From NCBI RefSeq assembly GCF_014762705.1, contig NZ_JABURL010000027.1, positions 62,001 to 126,000 of the forward strand: a stretch of DNA of 64,000 bases, given 5' to 3'. This document shows, piece after piece, positions 18,949-28,102 of this stretch; within the stretch, counting starts at the first letter, position 1; each line of letters starts with the position of its first letter. This stretch comes from Cyclobacterium sp. Its GTDB lineage: Bacteria > Bacteroidota > Bacteroidia > Cytophagales > Cyclobacteriaceae. The notes below the pieces were generated by a model. That model was not told where the DNA came from. It searched no databases and saw only the letters and a program-made list of their open reading frames with translations. A program made the position numbers and the translations under genes.

Positions 18949-19419
18949 TTATCTTCTTCTTAATTCTAATTCGGTAACCTTCCCTGACCCATCCATTCTG
19001 ATATCACTGATGAAATTCAGATTCTTCCGGGTATCTTTCAAATAATTGAGGTAGCGTTCTATCGTTGTGGGTTCGTCATAATCCTTGACGCCTGATTCTT
19101 CATGAATGACAATCAACACCGGCGTATTCTGATTGGAAAACATACCAAGGGCTTCTCTTATTGTATTGTTGGCACTCTGAATATTTGATGCATTGGCCAC
19201 AGCGTCAAAATAATTTTCCAGTTTTCCAACAGCCACTTCCTCAGCAGAAGGCTGCTCTGGTTCTGGCTCTGGTGCTGGTGCTGGTTCTTCTACAGGTGCA
19301 GGTTCAGGCTCAGCCTCAACAACCTTTTTCTTGCTTTTACAGGCTCCCATGGCTAATAGCACAAATAGCATAACAGTCAATGACCGTGTCAGGGGAAATT
19401 TTAGGTGTCTTTTTTTCAT
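18949..19419 (-). CDS. small Glu/Pro-rich lipoprotein, first gene of the LRR operon
   Basis: 156 residues. Lipobox LLAMGAC at ~21-27, then a basic patch and a ~30-residue Glu/Pro/Ala repeat linker (EPEPAPVEEPAPAPEPEPEQ). The C-terminal ~90 residues (LENYFDAVANASNIQSANNT, MFSNQNTPVLIVIHE, TIERYLNYLKDTRKNLNFISDI) again follow the exported-domain pattern of the downstream genes. The linker is encoded by simple GGT/GCT/TCT-type repeats and may vary in length between strains. Function unknown; likely anchors the operon's assembly at the membrane. Confidence 0.78.
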   Translation of the reverse strand: MKKRHLKFPLTRSLTVMLFVLLAMGACKSKKKVVEAEPEPAPVEEPAPAPEPEPEQPSAEEVAVGKLENYFDAVANASNIQSANNTIREALGMFSNQNTPVLIVIHEESGVKDYDEPTTIERYLNYLKDTRKNLNFISDIRMDGSGKVTELELRRR

Positions 19420-19765
19420 AAGAATTGAATGGTTTTTAAGGTTAATGCAAAATCATAATGAATTTTAAGTGAGGTCTTTTCACCCTATTTTTCTTTAGAT
19501 TTTACATTAAAGAATGAAAATATTAGTACTAACTTTTTTAAGGAATTAAATTTTTATTTGGCAAAGTTTTCAATGGGTGACAATTATATAGATTTGAACT
19601 ATTGCTATTTCCGATGTTCTATTTCAGGAATTTTTACTACAAACATGATCAATTATAGTGAAAAATTCCTTCAATCGCACAATTGAAACAGCATTTTCTG
19701 AATTTGCTTTAATTTTATAGAATATTCATTTTTGATAGGTCCTGGCAAATTATTCCATGTAATAT
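19420..19765. other. AT-rich intergenic region upstream of the LRR operon
   Basis: 346 bp without an ORF worth calling. It must hold the promoter of the leftward LRR operon. No exact TAnnTTTG with proper spacing and no clear hairpin were found. Confidence 0.5.
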
Positions 19766-20884
19766 TTAATCGAATAATTCTTCCAATTTTCGTTCCAATG
19801 ACTTACCTCTTAGGTCTTTCGCCAGAATATTTCCTTCAGGATCTATCATGTAAGTTGCTGGTATGGCATTGATCTGATAGGTGGCAGCAGCCTCTGAATT
19901 AAAATATTTAAGATCAGATACCTGAGTCCACTCCAATCCATCCTCTTCTATGGCTTTCACCCACATTTCCCTTGTCCGGTCCAAAGAAACCCCAAATACT
20001 TCAAAACCTTCATTCTTGTATTTGTTGTACAAACGTACCACATTGGGATTTTCGTCCCTACAAGGCTTACACCAACCGGCCCAAAAATCGACGAGAACAT
20101 ATTTTCCCCTCAAATCTGACAAATTAACCGTTTCTCCCTGGGGATTGGGTAAGGAGATTTCCGGGGCAGGTTGCCCTATGGACAAGGCCCGTAATTCTTC
20201 CAATTCCTGTTTCCAGGAATTGATCAGTTTCATGTCCGGGTACTTATTGCCCAACTCTACGACTACACTGTCAAGGTAGTTAAAATCAGTCCTGGGATTA
20301 AGCATACCCAGCCCCGCCAAAGCGGCAAAACTTCCCTCCATTTCTGCTATGGCTCCCTTTATCCGCTCTGCGTGGTCTAATTCCAATTCCATTGCCTTCT
20401 CCTGAATCGACTGGATTTTTTCCTGATTCTTCTCTGCCATGGCATCATAAAACTCAGTATTTAAGGCATTACCCTCCTCCTGATATTGAGCAGTAAGTTC
20501 ATCGATCTTCTGCATCAGCTGACTATCCTTTGATCCGGAAATATCCAGTTCTTCAGATTGAAAATCATACTTAACCTGAACATCCTCATCATAAAGTGCC
20601 AAACGAACCGTCTTTTCCCCAAAAAGATCAAGCTCGTAAAAATTAGGAGTATCCAGGCTCAATTCATAAGAAAATCCCCCATCACTGTCCATATCAATCG
20701 TATCCAAAACTTCGATCCTGTCATTATTGTATTTAGAGATCAAGAGCTGTCCACCAGGGGCATTCTCAAGTTCTCCGGAAATGGATATTTTTCCATCGAA
20801 TACCTGCTCCTCCTTTTCTCCACAGGAGAAAATCAATAGTGCAACCAATCCGATGGAAAGCACTGCTTGAATAGAATTCTTCAT
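19766..20884 (-). CDS. TlpA-like thiol:disulfide lipoprotein with DUF4369 domain
   Basis: 372-residue lipoprotein (lipobox IFSC, Cys21). Residues ~30-125 are a DUF4369-type beta domain, 120-235 a helical linker, and 235-372 a thioredoxin fold with the redox motif CKPC (272-275) inside VDFWAGWCKPCRDENP and the cis-Pro segment INAIPATYMID. Such proteins reduce periplasmic disulfides, for example in cytochrome c or envelope protein maturation. It starts 2 bp after the gatB stop, so it is probably cotranscribed with gatB. The exact client is unknown. Confidence 0.92.
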   Translation of the reverse strand: MKNSIQAVLSIGLVALLIFSCGEKEEQVFDGKISISGELENAPGGQLLISKYNNDRIEVLDTIDMDSDGGFSYELSLDTPNFYELDLFGEKTVRLALYDEDVQVKYDFQSEELDISGSKDSQLMQKIDELTAQYQEEGNALNTEFYDAMAEKNQEKIQSIQEKAMELELDHAERIKGAIAEMEGSFAALAGLGMLNPRTDFNYLDSVVVELGNKYPDMKLINSWKQELEELRALSIGQPAPEISLPNPQGETVNLSDLRGKYVLVDFWAGWCKPCRDENPNVVRLYNKYKNEGFEVFGVSLDRTREMWVKAIEEDGLEWTQVSDLKYFNSEAAATYQINAIPATYMIDPEGNILAKDLRGKSLERKLEELFD

Positions 20885-20886
20885 AT

Positions 20887-22371
20887 TTATTGATTCAATA
20901 ATTCAGATAAAATTTTACTAGCAACCTTGGGATCGGCCTTTCCTTTGGATTTTTTCATTACTTCACCCATAAACATACCCATAAGCCCCTTTTTCCCAGA
21001 TTTGTATTCCTGAACCTTTGACTCATTTTCGGCCAGTACTGATTCAATAACGGGCCTTATGGTCCCTTCATCGCTTTCCTGAATCAAATTCAACTTCTGG
21101 GCAATTTCCAGAGGAGATTGTTCAGGATGCTTGAGCATCTGGGGGTATATCTTCTGTGATGCCACAGTATAACTTACCTTTCCAGCATCTATCAAGGCTA
21201 TCAGGGAAGCCATTTGTTTTGGGCCAAGTGGAAAATCGTCAATGCCCAGAGTCAGTTCATTCAGGTATGATTTGATAGGCCCCATCAACCAATTGGATGC
21301 ACTTTTATAGTTTTCTGTATGGTGGCACAATTCTTCAAACCACAAGGCTATTTCCTTTTGATCAGTCAGCACCCCGGCATCATACTCAGGCAAGCCATAT
21401 TTTTTGACGAATTTAGCAAAAAGCTCCCTTGGCAAAATGGGCATTTCATCTTTTATGGAGGTCAACCACTCTTCGGAAATAACCACAGGACTTAAATCCG
21501 GTTCCGGAAAATACCTGTAGTCATTGAGGTCCTCCTTGGTACGCATACTGCCGGTATTGCCTGTAGTGGCATCAAAGGTTCTCGTCTCTGAAACGATCTC
21601 CTTCCCATTTTCCAAAAGCCGTACCTGCCTGTCATATTCATGTTCGATGGCTCTGGCTACATTTCGGAAAGAATTCATGTTTTTTACTTCTACTTTCTTT
21701 CCCAGAACTTCATCTCCCCGAAGTCTTACTGACACGTTGGCATCACATCTCAAAGACCCTTCTTCCATGTTTCCGTCACATATCCCCAGGTATTTGACAA
21801 TTTTTTTGATCTCCGTCAACACATTGTATGCTTCTTCCGAAGACCGCATATCCGGTTCGGTGACAATTTCTATCAAGGGTACTCCTGCCCTATTAAAATC
21901 AACCAGGGTATCTACTTCTCCTGCCAGGTGAATAGATTTACCAGCATCCTCCTCCATGTGGATTCGGGTAAGAGCAATGTTTTTCTTTTCACCGCTGGAC
22001 AACACAATAGGCACATGACCTCCTACACAAATAGGGTTTTTGTCCTGTGTCAGTTGGTAACCCTTGGGTAGATCAGGGTAAAAGTAGTTTTTTCTGGCAA
22101 ATACGTTTCTCCTTGTTATGGAAGAATCACAGGCAAGGCCCATCTTAATGGCATATTCTACCGCCCTTTTATTTACTTTTGGCAAAGTACCCGGATGACC
22201 TAAAGTGATCACAGATATATTGGTGTTGGGCATATTGCCAAAAGTTGTGGAATCAGAAGTATACATTTTGCTTTTGGTGAGCAATTGTGCATGCACCTCC
22301 AACCCAATGACCAACTCGTATTTCATTTTGGTTTCTTCTTCCACCTGGGAAATAGACTTCTCTTCAATCAT
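20887..22371 (-). CDS. gatB: Asp-tRNA(Asn)/Glu-tRNA(Gln) amidotransferase subunit B
   Basis: GatB subunit of GatCAB, which transamidates mischarged Glu-tRNA(Gln) or Asp-tRNA(Asn). The core begins ELVIGLEVHAQLLTKSKMY and includes FARKNYFYPDLPKGYQLTQ, HMEEDAGKS, DFNRAGVPLIEIVTEPD, and RCDANVSVR; the tail (YqeY-like helical domain) ends with the normal KGKADPKVASKILSELL. The ATG at 22371 gives 15 extra N-terminal residues; the ATG at 22326 (MKYELVIG) is an alternative start. gatA and gatC are not in this window. TlpA-like gene follows directly. Confidence 0.97.
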   Translation of the reverse strand: MIEEKSISQVEEETKMKYELVIGLEVHAQLLTKSKMYTSDSTTFGNMPNTNISVITLGHPGTLPKVNKRAVEYAIKMGLACDSSITRRNVFARKNYFYPDLPKGYQLTQDKNPICVGGHVPIVLSSGEKKNIALTRIHMEEDAGKSIHLAGEVDTLVDFNRAGVPLIEIVTEPDMRSSEEAYNVLTEIKKIVKYLGICDGNMEEGSLRCDANVSVRLRGDEVLGKKVEVKNMNSFRNVARAIEHEYDRQVRLLENGKEIVSETRTFDATTGNTGSMRTKEDLNDYRYFPEPDLSPVVISEEWLTSIKDEMPILPRELFAKFVKKYGLPEYDAGVLTDQKEIALWFEELCHHTENYKSASNWLMGPIKSYLNELTLGIDDFPLGPKQMASLIALIDAGKVSYTVASQKIYPQMLKHPEQSPLEIAQKLNLIQESDEGTIRPVIESVLAENESKVQEYKSGKKGLMGMFMGEVMKKSKGKADPKVASKILSELLNQ

Positions 22372-22444
22372 TTTTCAATCATTACATTAATCGTTCCAAA
22401 ATTGGCGGAGATTTCACCTAAAACCAAATCTGGATGCCGAAAAA

Positions 22445-25081
22445 TCATTTAGTAGACAACTGAAGTATAAGTTCAGCCTTGCTTAGCACATTGGGTAATC
22501 CAGAGGAGTCTTTACCTCCTGCTGTGGCAAAAAAGGGCTGGCCACCTCCCCCGCCTTTAATTACTTTAGCCAATTCTTTGACCATTTGTCCAGCATTCAG
22601 TCCTCTTTCGTTTACCAGAGAATCACTGATCACAACGGCAACCTGAGGTTTGCCGCCGATATCTGCCGCTAAAACGGCCACCAGACTATCCATCTCATTT
22701 TTCAATTCAAAGGACAATTTTTTCAGTGACTCTGCATGAGGCAATTTAATCAAACCAAGGATTAATTGGTAACCGTTCAAGGATTTTGCCTGATTTTTTA
22801 AGCTTTGTTTGATTTGTTCTGTCTCCTTCAGCTGAAGCCCCTCTATTTCCCTCCTTAAATTGGTCCGCTCGTCAATCAAACTTTGTATGGCCCCTATCAA
22901 ATCCTTCGGGCTTTTCATAATTTCCTGTAAATCCTGTATCAATTGAAATTGGCGATTGACATATTCTTCGGCCCTATGGCCCGTTAAAGCCTCAATTCGG
23001 CGTACTCCGGCGGCGATAGATGTTTCTGATACAATTTTAAAGTAACCGATTTCACCAGTTGCCTGCGCGTGGGTTCCTCCACACAATTCAATAGAAAAGG
23101 AAGGATCAAAAGCGATAACCCGCACATGGTCCCCATATTTTTCCCCAAAAAGGGCAGTAGCACCCATGGCTTTTGCCTGAGCAATTGGCACATTCCGCCG
23201 TTCATCCAAAGAAATATTTTCTCTGATCTTTTCATTAACAATACATTCTACCTGATCCAGCTCTTCCGCAGTCATTTTGGCAAAATGGGAAAAATCAAAC
23301 CTGAGTAGTTTTTCATTGACCAGAGACCCTTTCTGTTGCACATGTTGTCCCAATACTTGTTTTAAAGCAGCCTGTAACAAATGGGTGGCTGAATGATTGT
23401 TTTTGGTCCACTTTCTTTTAGTGGCATCCACCTGACAGAAAAATTCACTTTCGGTGAACTCCGGCAATTTGTCCACCTTGTGTACGATCAAGTCATTTTC
23501 TTTCCGGGTATCCAATACCCGGATCGTTTCGTTTCCATTGGACAGGGTGCCTGTATCCCCTACCTGTCCTCCGCTTTCTGCATAAAAAGGCGTTTCTGTC
23601 AAAACCAACTGAAAACTGCTTTCCTTTTTATCTTTTATTTTCCGGAATTTTATGATTTTAGCCTGTGTGCTTAAGGCATCATACCCGACAAATACCGATG
23701 TATCCTCCTCATTCACCATTACCCAATCCCCGGTTTCCAATGTGGCAGCAGAACGGGAGCGGGCCTTTTGTACTTTCATGGACGCCATAAACCCCCTCTC
23801 ATCTACACTTAAGCCATTTTCTCTGGCAATTAGCGAAGTTAGGTCCAGTGGGAATCCATAGGTATCATACAGCTCAAAAGCCACTTCCCCCGGGAGAATT
23901 TGTTCATTTTTTGCTTTCATGGATTCCTGGATACTTTCCAGGTTTTTCAATCCCTTATCCAAGGTTCTGAGGAAGGCCTGCTCTTCTTCATGGATAACCT
24001 TTCCGATGAAATCGGTTTGTTCTTTTACTTCAGGGAAAAACTCCCCAAAATTCTCTGACAAAATCGGCACCAAATGGTATAAGAAGGGGGATTTAAGTTC
24101 CAAAAACGTGTATCCATACCTCACAGCCCTGCGAAGAATCCTCCTGATCACATATCCTGCCTTATTGTTGGAAGGCAACTGACCGTCTGCGATAGTGAAT
24201 GCGATAGCACGGATATGATCCACTACCACCCTGAAGGCAATGTCGGTTTTTTCTGACTGCCCGTAGGAAAAGCCCGAAAGTGATTCAATCTTTGCTATGA
24301 AGGGAGTAAAAAGGTCGGTGTCATAGTTAGACTTCTTCTGTTGTATCACCCTTACCAGGCGTTCCAACCCCATGCCGGTATCCACATGCCTGGCAGGCAA
24401 TTCCTTTAAACGCTTATCGGAAAATCTATTGAATTGGATGAACACCAAATTCCATATTTCTATTACCTGGGGATGGTCAGCATTTACCAATTCCCTGCCG
24501 GGAATCCTGTCGATTTCTTCCTGCTCACGCATATCGATATGAATTTCAGAACAAGGGCCGCAGGGGCCGGATTCACCCATCTCCCAAAAATTATCTTTTT
24601 TGGACCCATACAATATCCTATCCTTTTCAACCAGGCTTTCCCAAATGGAAAAAGCTTCCTTGTCTTCATCCAAACCATCCTCGCTATCCCCTCCAAAAAC
24701 TGTGACATACATGCGCTCTGTGGGTAATTGATACACATCCGTCAACAATTCCCAAGCCCAATGTATGGCCTCTTTTTTAAAATAGTCACCAAATGACCAG
24801 TTTCCAAGCATTTCAAACATGGTATGGTGGTAGGTGTCTACCCCCACTTCCTCCAAATCATTGTGTTTTCCTGAAACCCTAAGACACTTTTGACTGTTGG
24901 TAACTCGTAGGATATCCGGAATTTCGTTTCCCAGGAAAAAATCTTTAAATTGATTCATACCTGCATTGGTAAACATCAATGTAGGGTCATTCTTGACAAC
25001 GATTGGGGATGAGGGAACAAATTGATGCTTTTTTGATTGAAAAAATTCAATAAAATGGCTTCTTATTTGTTTGGAATTCAT
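22445..25081 (-). CDS. alaS: alanyl-tRNA synthetase
   Basis: Class II synthetase charging tRNA-Ala; 878 residues, full length. N-terminal catalytic core has HxxFPSSPIVVKNDPTLMFTNAGMNQFK and GNWSFGDYFKKEAI; the editing domain has the zinc motif HSATHLLQAAL with CGGTHA; the C-terminal C-Ala/DHHA1 domain ends with the glycine-rich GGGGGGQPFFATAGGKD. ATG at 25081 is fixed by the MNSKQIRSHFIEFF start. Divergent from the M23 peptidase gene, sharing a 153-bp intergenic region. Confidence 0.98.
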   Translation of the reverse strand: MNSKQIRSHFIEFFQSKKHQFVPSSPIVVKNDPTLMFTNAGMNQFKDFFLGNEIPDILRVTNSQKCLRVSGKHNDLEEVGVDTYHHTMFEMLGNWSFGDYFKKEAIHWAWELLTDVYQLPTERMYVTVFGGDSEDGLDEDKEAFSIWESLVEKDRILYGSKKDNFWEMGESGPCGPCSEIHIDMREQEEIDRIPGRELVNADHPQVIEIWNLVFIQFNRFSDKRLKELPARHVDTGMGLERLVRVIQQKKSNYDTDLFTPFIAKIESLSGFSYGQSEKTDIAFRVVVDHIRAIAFTIADGQLPSNNKAGYVIRRILRRAVRYGYTFLELKSPFLYHLVPILSENFGEFFPEVKEQTDFIGKVIHEEEQAFLRTLDKGLKNLESIQESMKAKNEQILPGEVAFELYDTYGFPLDLTSLIARENGLSVDERGFMASMKVQKARSRSAATLETGDWVMVNEEDTSVFVGYDALSTQAKIIKFRKIKDKKESSFQLVLTETPFYAESGGQVGDTGTLSNGNETIRVLDTRKENDLIVHKVDKLPEFTESEFFCQVDATKRKWTKNNHSATHLLQAALKQVLGQHVQQKGSLVNEKLLRFDFSHFAKMTAEELDQVECIVNEKIRENISLDERRNVPIAQAKAMGATALFGEKYGDHVRVIAFDPSFSIELCGGTHAQATGEIGYFKIVSETSIAAGVRRIEALTGHRAEEYVNRQFQLIQDLQEIMKSPKDLIGAIQSLIDERTNLRREIEGLQLKETEQIKQSLKNQAKSLNGYQLILGLIKLPHAESLKKLSFELKNEMDSLVAVLAADIGGKPQVAVVISDSLVNERGLNAGQMVKELAKVIKGGGGGQPFFATAGGKDSSGLPNVLSKAELILQLSTK

Positions 25082-25106
25082 GTTTATTTAGCTTAAACTT
25101 GATAAG

Positions 25107-25138
25107 TTGGAATCTTTGATATTTTTGGATTATCTTTG
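25107..25138 (+). promoter_or_regulatory. Bacteroidota-type promoter of the M23 peptidase gene
   Basis: TTG at 25107-25109, 21-nt spacer, TATCTTTG at 25131-25138: a full match to TTG-N19-23-TAnnTTTG. Predicted transcription start near 25145, leaving a ~90-nt leader before the ATG at 25235. Confidence 0.6.
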
Positions 25139-25234
25139 TGCCCAAACACCCAAATGAATGGCTCTCAGGATGTAACACGATCACCCGGGTTTTTCAGAAT
25201 ACAAAATTAAGAGTTTTAACGTACTATTTGTTAA

Positions 25235-26212
25235 ATGAGTAGAATAAAATATTATTACGATCCCAAAACCTGCAAGTATGAAAGGTATGTCAGGAGTAAA
25301 TGGGATGTAACCCTTAACGTTTTAGGTTTTTTATCCCTTTCTTCCATTTTGGCAGTGGGTATCCTTTTGGTTTTTCATTATTATTTTGACAGCCCCAAAG
25401 AATTGATGCTGAAGAAAGAAAACAGAGAACTGAAACTGTACTATGAGCTTTTGGAGCAAGAGGTCGGGCAACTGAACACCATGATGGCAGATCTTCAGGA
25501 AAGGGATGACAATTTGTACAGGGTTATCTTTGAATCTGAGCCGATCCCCAACTCAGTAAGAAAAGCCGGTTTCGGAGGTTCAGACAGATTCAGGGAGATC
25601 AAAGAAAAAGGGCTGAACCAGGAGAAAATGATCATTTCTGTTTCCAGTAAAGTGGAAACCCTCAAAAGACAGCTTTTTATTCAATGGGAATCCTACAATG
25701 AACTGTCCGAAACGGCCATGAACAAGGAGGAATATTGGGCTTCCATTCCGGCTATCCAGCCCATTCACAATGAAGAATTAAACAGATTGGCATCCGGATA
25801 TGGGATCAGGCTACACCCCATTTTAAAAGTAAGAAAAATGCACACCGGGGTTGACTTTTCTGCTCCAAAAGGAACACCCATCTATGCTACCGGAGACGGA
25901 GTGGTCAAGCAAGTTCGAACCGAATTTGGAGGTTACGGCAAATCCATTATTATCGATCATGGATTTGGCTTCAATACCAGATATGCGCACATGAATGATT
26001 TTAACGTTAGGGTAGGTGATAAAATCAAAAGGGGTGATAAGATCGGAACCGTTGGGAATACAGGTTCCTCTACTGCCCCGCATGTTCATTATGAGGTAAT
26101 AAAAGACAACAAATATGTCAACCCGGTCAATTATTTCTTTAAGGACCTGGAGCCTAGTGAATTTGATAAAATACTTGAGCTTGCCTCCAGAGAGAATCAA
26201 TCTCTTTCTTAA
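25235..26212 (+). CDS. M23-family metallopeptidase (cell-wall endopeptidase or activator)
   Basis: 325 residues: an N-terminal cytosolic stretch, one transmembrane helix (~27-50), a coiled coil (~56-95) and a C-terminal LytM/M23 domain. Zinc ligands are visible as H203xxxD207 (MHTGVDFSAPKGTPIYATGDG) and the HVHYEV motif near residue 286, so it looks catalytically intact. Members cut peptidoglycan cross-links during growth or division. A strong terminator follows. Located opposite alaS. Confidence 0.92.
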   Translation: MSRIKYYYDPKTCKYERYVRSKWDVTLNVLGFLSLSSILAVGILLVFHYYFDSPKELMLKKENRELKLYYELLEQEVGQLNTMMADLQERDDNLYRVIFESEPIPNSVRKAGFGGSDRFREIKEKGLNQEKMIISVSSKVETLKRQLFIQWESYNELSETAMNKEEYWASIPAIQPIHNEELNRLASGYGIRLHPILKVRKMHTGVDFSAPKGTPIYATGDGVVKQVRTEFGGYGKSIIIDHGFGFNTRYAHMNDFNVRVGDKIKRGDKIGTVGNTGSSTAPHVHYEVIKDNKYVNPVNYFFKDLEPSEFDKILELASRENQSLS

Positions 26213-26238
26213 GCAGTGTACAGGTATAGCTGATTTTG

Positions 26239-26274
26239 AAAAGCCTTCCCTCACTTGATGAGTGAAGGCTTTTT
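26239..26274 (+). terminator. rho-independent terminator after the M23 gene
   Basis: Stem AAAAGCCTTC paired with GAAGGCTTTT, followed by further T residues; an inner TCACT/AGTGA pairing extends it. The 5' A-tract makes it usable from the other strand too. Confidence 0.85.
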
Positions 26275-26537
26275 CGTTCTACCCGAAACGATGACCTGTT
26301 GCTCCAAATTCGAAGACCTGAATTATGTATGAACCGGATAGACAAATTAACTGCCCTGATCGTCCCATTTAGCTCCTTTGTTGGTTATAGGAAGCAGAAA
26401 AGAGAAACCAGTCTCTTCATGCCAAGGATTCACAGGGCTTAATCCTTTTCAAGGTCAAAAATGAAGGTTTTTCCTTGAAATTAGATTGATCTCAGGTTAT
26501 ATAAAGTTCAGGTATTACAATTAACGGATTATTTTTT

Positions 26538-26545
26538 TATTTTTG
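26538..26545 (+). promoter_or_regulatory. minus-7 element TATTTTTG before the MerR gene
   Basis: Perfect TAnnTTTG. Transcription would start near 26551, which argues against the TTG start at 26543 and for the TTG at 26567. No good minus-33 TTG is seen. The rest of the 330-bp gap (26275-26537) shows nothing else. Confidence 0.45.
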
Positions 26546-26566
26546 ATTGTAAAAAAGACCAATCCA

Positions 26567-26923
26567 TTGCCATACAAAGAAAAGGAAATAGAAAAGAAAT
26601 ATTATTCTATCGGCGAAGTTGCAGAAAAGTTTAAAGTTGCTACTTCATTGATCCGGTATTGGGAGGGTGAGTTTGATATCATCAAGCCCAAAAAGGATAA
26701 AAAAGGAAACCGAAGATTTACCAGGGAAGACCTGGATAAAATCCAGCTGATCTATCACCTGGTAAAAGAAAAGGGGTATACCCTTGCCGGTGCACAGGAA
26801 ATCATTAAAAAGGACCTGCATAAAATCCAGGATACCGCCTCCATGATTCAAAGTTTACATGAAATCAGAAGCTTTTTGACGGAAATCAGGGATAATCTGG
26901 ATGCCAACCAAGGAGAAAAATAA
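26567..26923 (+). CDS. MerR-family transcriptional regulator
   Basis: DNA-binding regulator of about 118 residues. Winged helix-turn-helix: YYSIGEVAEKFKVATSLIRYWEGEFDIIKPKKDKKGNRRFTREDLDKI, then a short dimerisation helix (TASMIQSLHEIRSFLTEIRDNL). There is no ATG; I prefer the TTG at 26567 (giving MPYKEKEIEKKYYS, as in related Bacteroidota proteins) over the TTG at 26543, which would lie at the transcription start. No effector-binding domain is present. Its last 23 bp overlap dprA, so the pair is cotranscribed. Confidence 0.88.
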   Translation: MPYKEKEIEKKYYSIGEVAEKFKVATSLIRYWEGEFDIIKPKKDKKGNRRFTREDLDKIQLIYHLVKEKGYTLAGAQEIIKKDLHKIQDTASMIQSLHEIRSFLTEIRDNLDANQGEK

Positions 26924-28028
26924 GTTATTACACAATCTGGCACTCAGTCTATTCCCAAACTTAGGGCCGAATATATTCAAAACCATCATCAATTATTGCG
27001 GGTCTGCTGAGGGTTTCTTCAATCTTTCCCAGGGAAAAGCAATGAAAATACCCGGCATTGGGCCAAAGCTTTTGGCTTACAGGAAAGGGAAAGATACCTA
27101 TTTGAAAGAAGCTTCAAACTTAATTGAAACTGCTGAAAAACAAGGTATTGAGATTCACTGCTACCTGGAGGCCAATTACCCGGGAAGGTTGAAGTCTGTT
27201 CCTGATGCTCCTCCTTTTCTTTTCTCAAAAGGAAACTTAAACCCTAATCCAAAAAGGACCGTAGGCATCGTTGGCACCAGAAATGCCACCGCTTATGGAA
27301 GGAGTATTACCCAAAAAATCACTGAAGAACTTGCCAGGTTTCAGCCCACCGTCATCAGTGGGCTAGCTTATGGTATTGACATTGAGGCGCACAGGGCAGC
27401 CATTTCAAACAAAATCCCAACCATTGCCATACTTGGCTCTGATGTAAATACCATTTATCCTGCAGCCCACAAAAAAACTGCCGAACAAATGAAAGAAAAC
27501 GGGGGCCTGATAAGTGAATTTAAAATGGGAGCTGCTTTAAATCCCAGTAATTTCCCCCAAAGAAACCGCATTATCGCAGGCTTGTCCGATGCCCTTATCG
27601 TGGTGGAAGCAGCCAAAAAAGGAGGTGCTTTAATTACCGCCGAAATTGCCTACAGTTACAACAGAGAAGTTTTTGCCGTTCCTGGAAACTTACAATCCCA
27701 ATACAGTGAGGGTTGTAATAATCTTATCAGAAACATGAAAGCTGGTATCTATATGGGGCCTGGAGAAATTGTGGAATCCCTATCCTGGGATAAGGAAAAC
27801 GATATGCCCACACATGCTCCAACGCTTACGGACACTTCAGATCTGGACCCGATGGAACTAAAAGTACTGGAACGCTTGTATGAAAAAACGGAAGCTGAAA
27901 TCGACTGGTTGAGCAGAGACCTGAATATCCCCATTCCCCAGTTGGCAGTCAAATTATTAAACCTGGAATTTTTGGGTTTTGTCAAAGCCATCCCTGGCAA
28001 AAAATACCAATGGACACGCCCAAGGTAA
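26901..28028 (+). CDS. dprA: DNA-processing protein DprA
   Basis: Loads RecA on incoming single-stranded DNA in natural transformation. 375 residues: an N-terminal helical (SAM-like) region with PGIGPKLL, the Rossmann-fold core with GTRNATAYG, SGLAYGIDIEAHRAA, LGSDVNTIYPAAH, SEFKMGAALNPSNFPQRNRIIAGLS and GGALITAEIA, and a C-terminal winged helix (DPMELKVLERLYEKTEAEIDWLS). The ATG at 26901 overlaps the end of the MerR gene in another frame. With comEC in the same window it indicates DNA-uptake capacity. Confidence 0.97.
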   Translation: MPTKEKNKLLHNLALSLFPNLGPNIFKTIINYCGSAEGFFNLSQGKAMKIPGIGPKLLAYRKGKDTYLKEASNLIETAEKQGIEIHCYLEANYPGRLKSVPDAPPFLFSKGNLNPNPKRTVGIVGTRNATAYGRSITQKITEELARFQPTVISGLAYGIDIEAHRAAISNKIPTIAILGSDVNTIYPAAHKKTAEQMKENGGLISEFKMGAALNPSNFPQRNRIIAGLSDALIVVEAAKKGGALITAEIAYSYNREVFAVPGNLQSQYSEGCNNLIRNMKAGIYMGPGEIVESLSWDKENDMPTHAPTLTDTSDLDPMELKVLERLYEKTEAEIDWLSRDLNIPIPQLAVKLLNLEFLGFVKAIPGKKYQWTRPR

Positions 28029-28102
28029 GATATCTCACCATTAAGCCGCTTAATTAAAGATAAATGTTTAAATTGAAAAAACTACCACTAAACAAACTCA
28101 TT

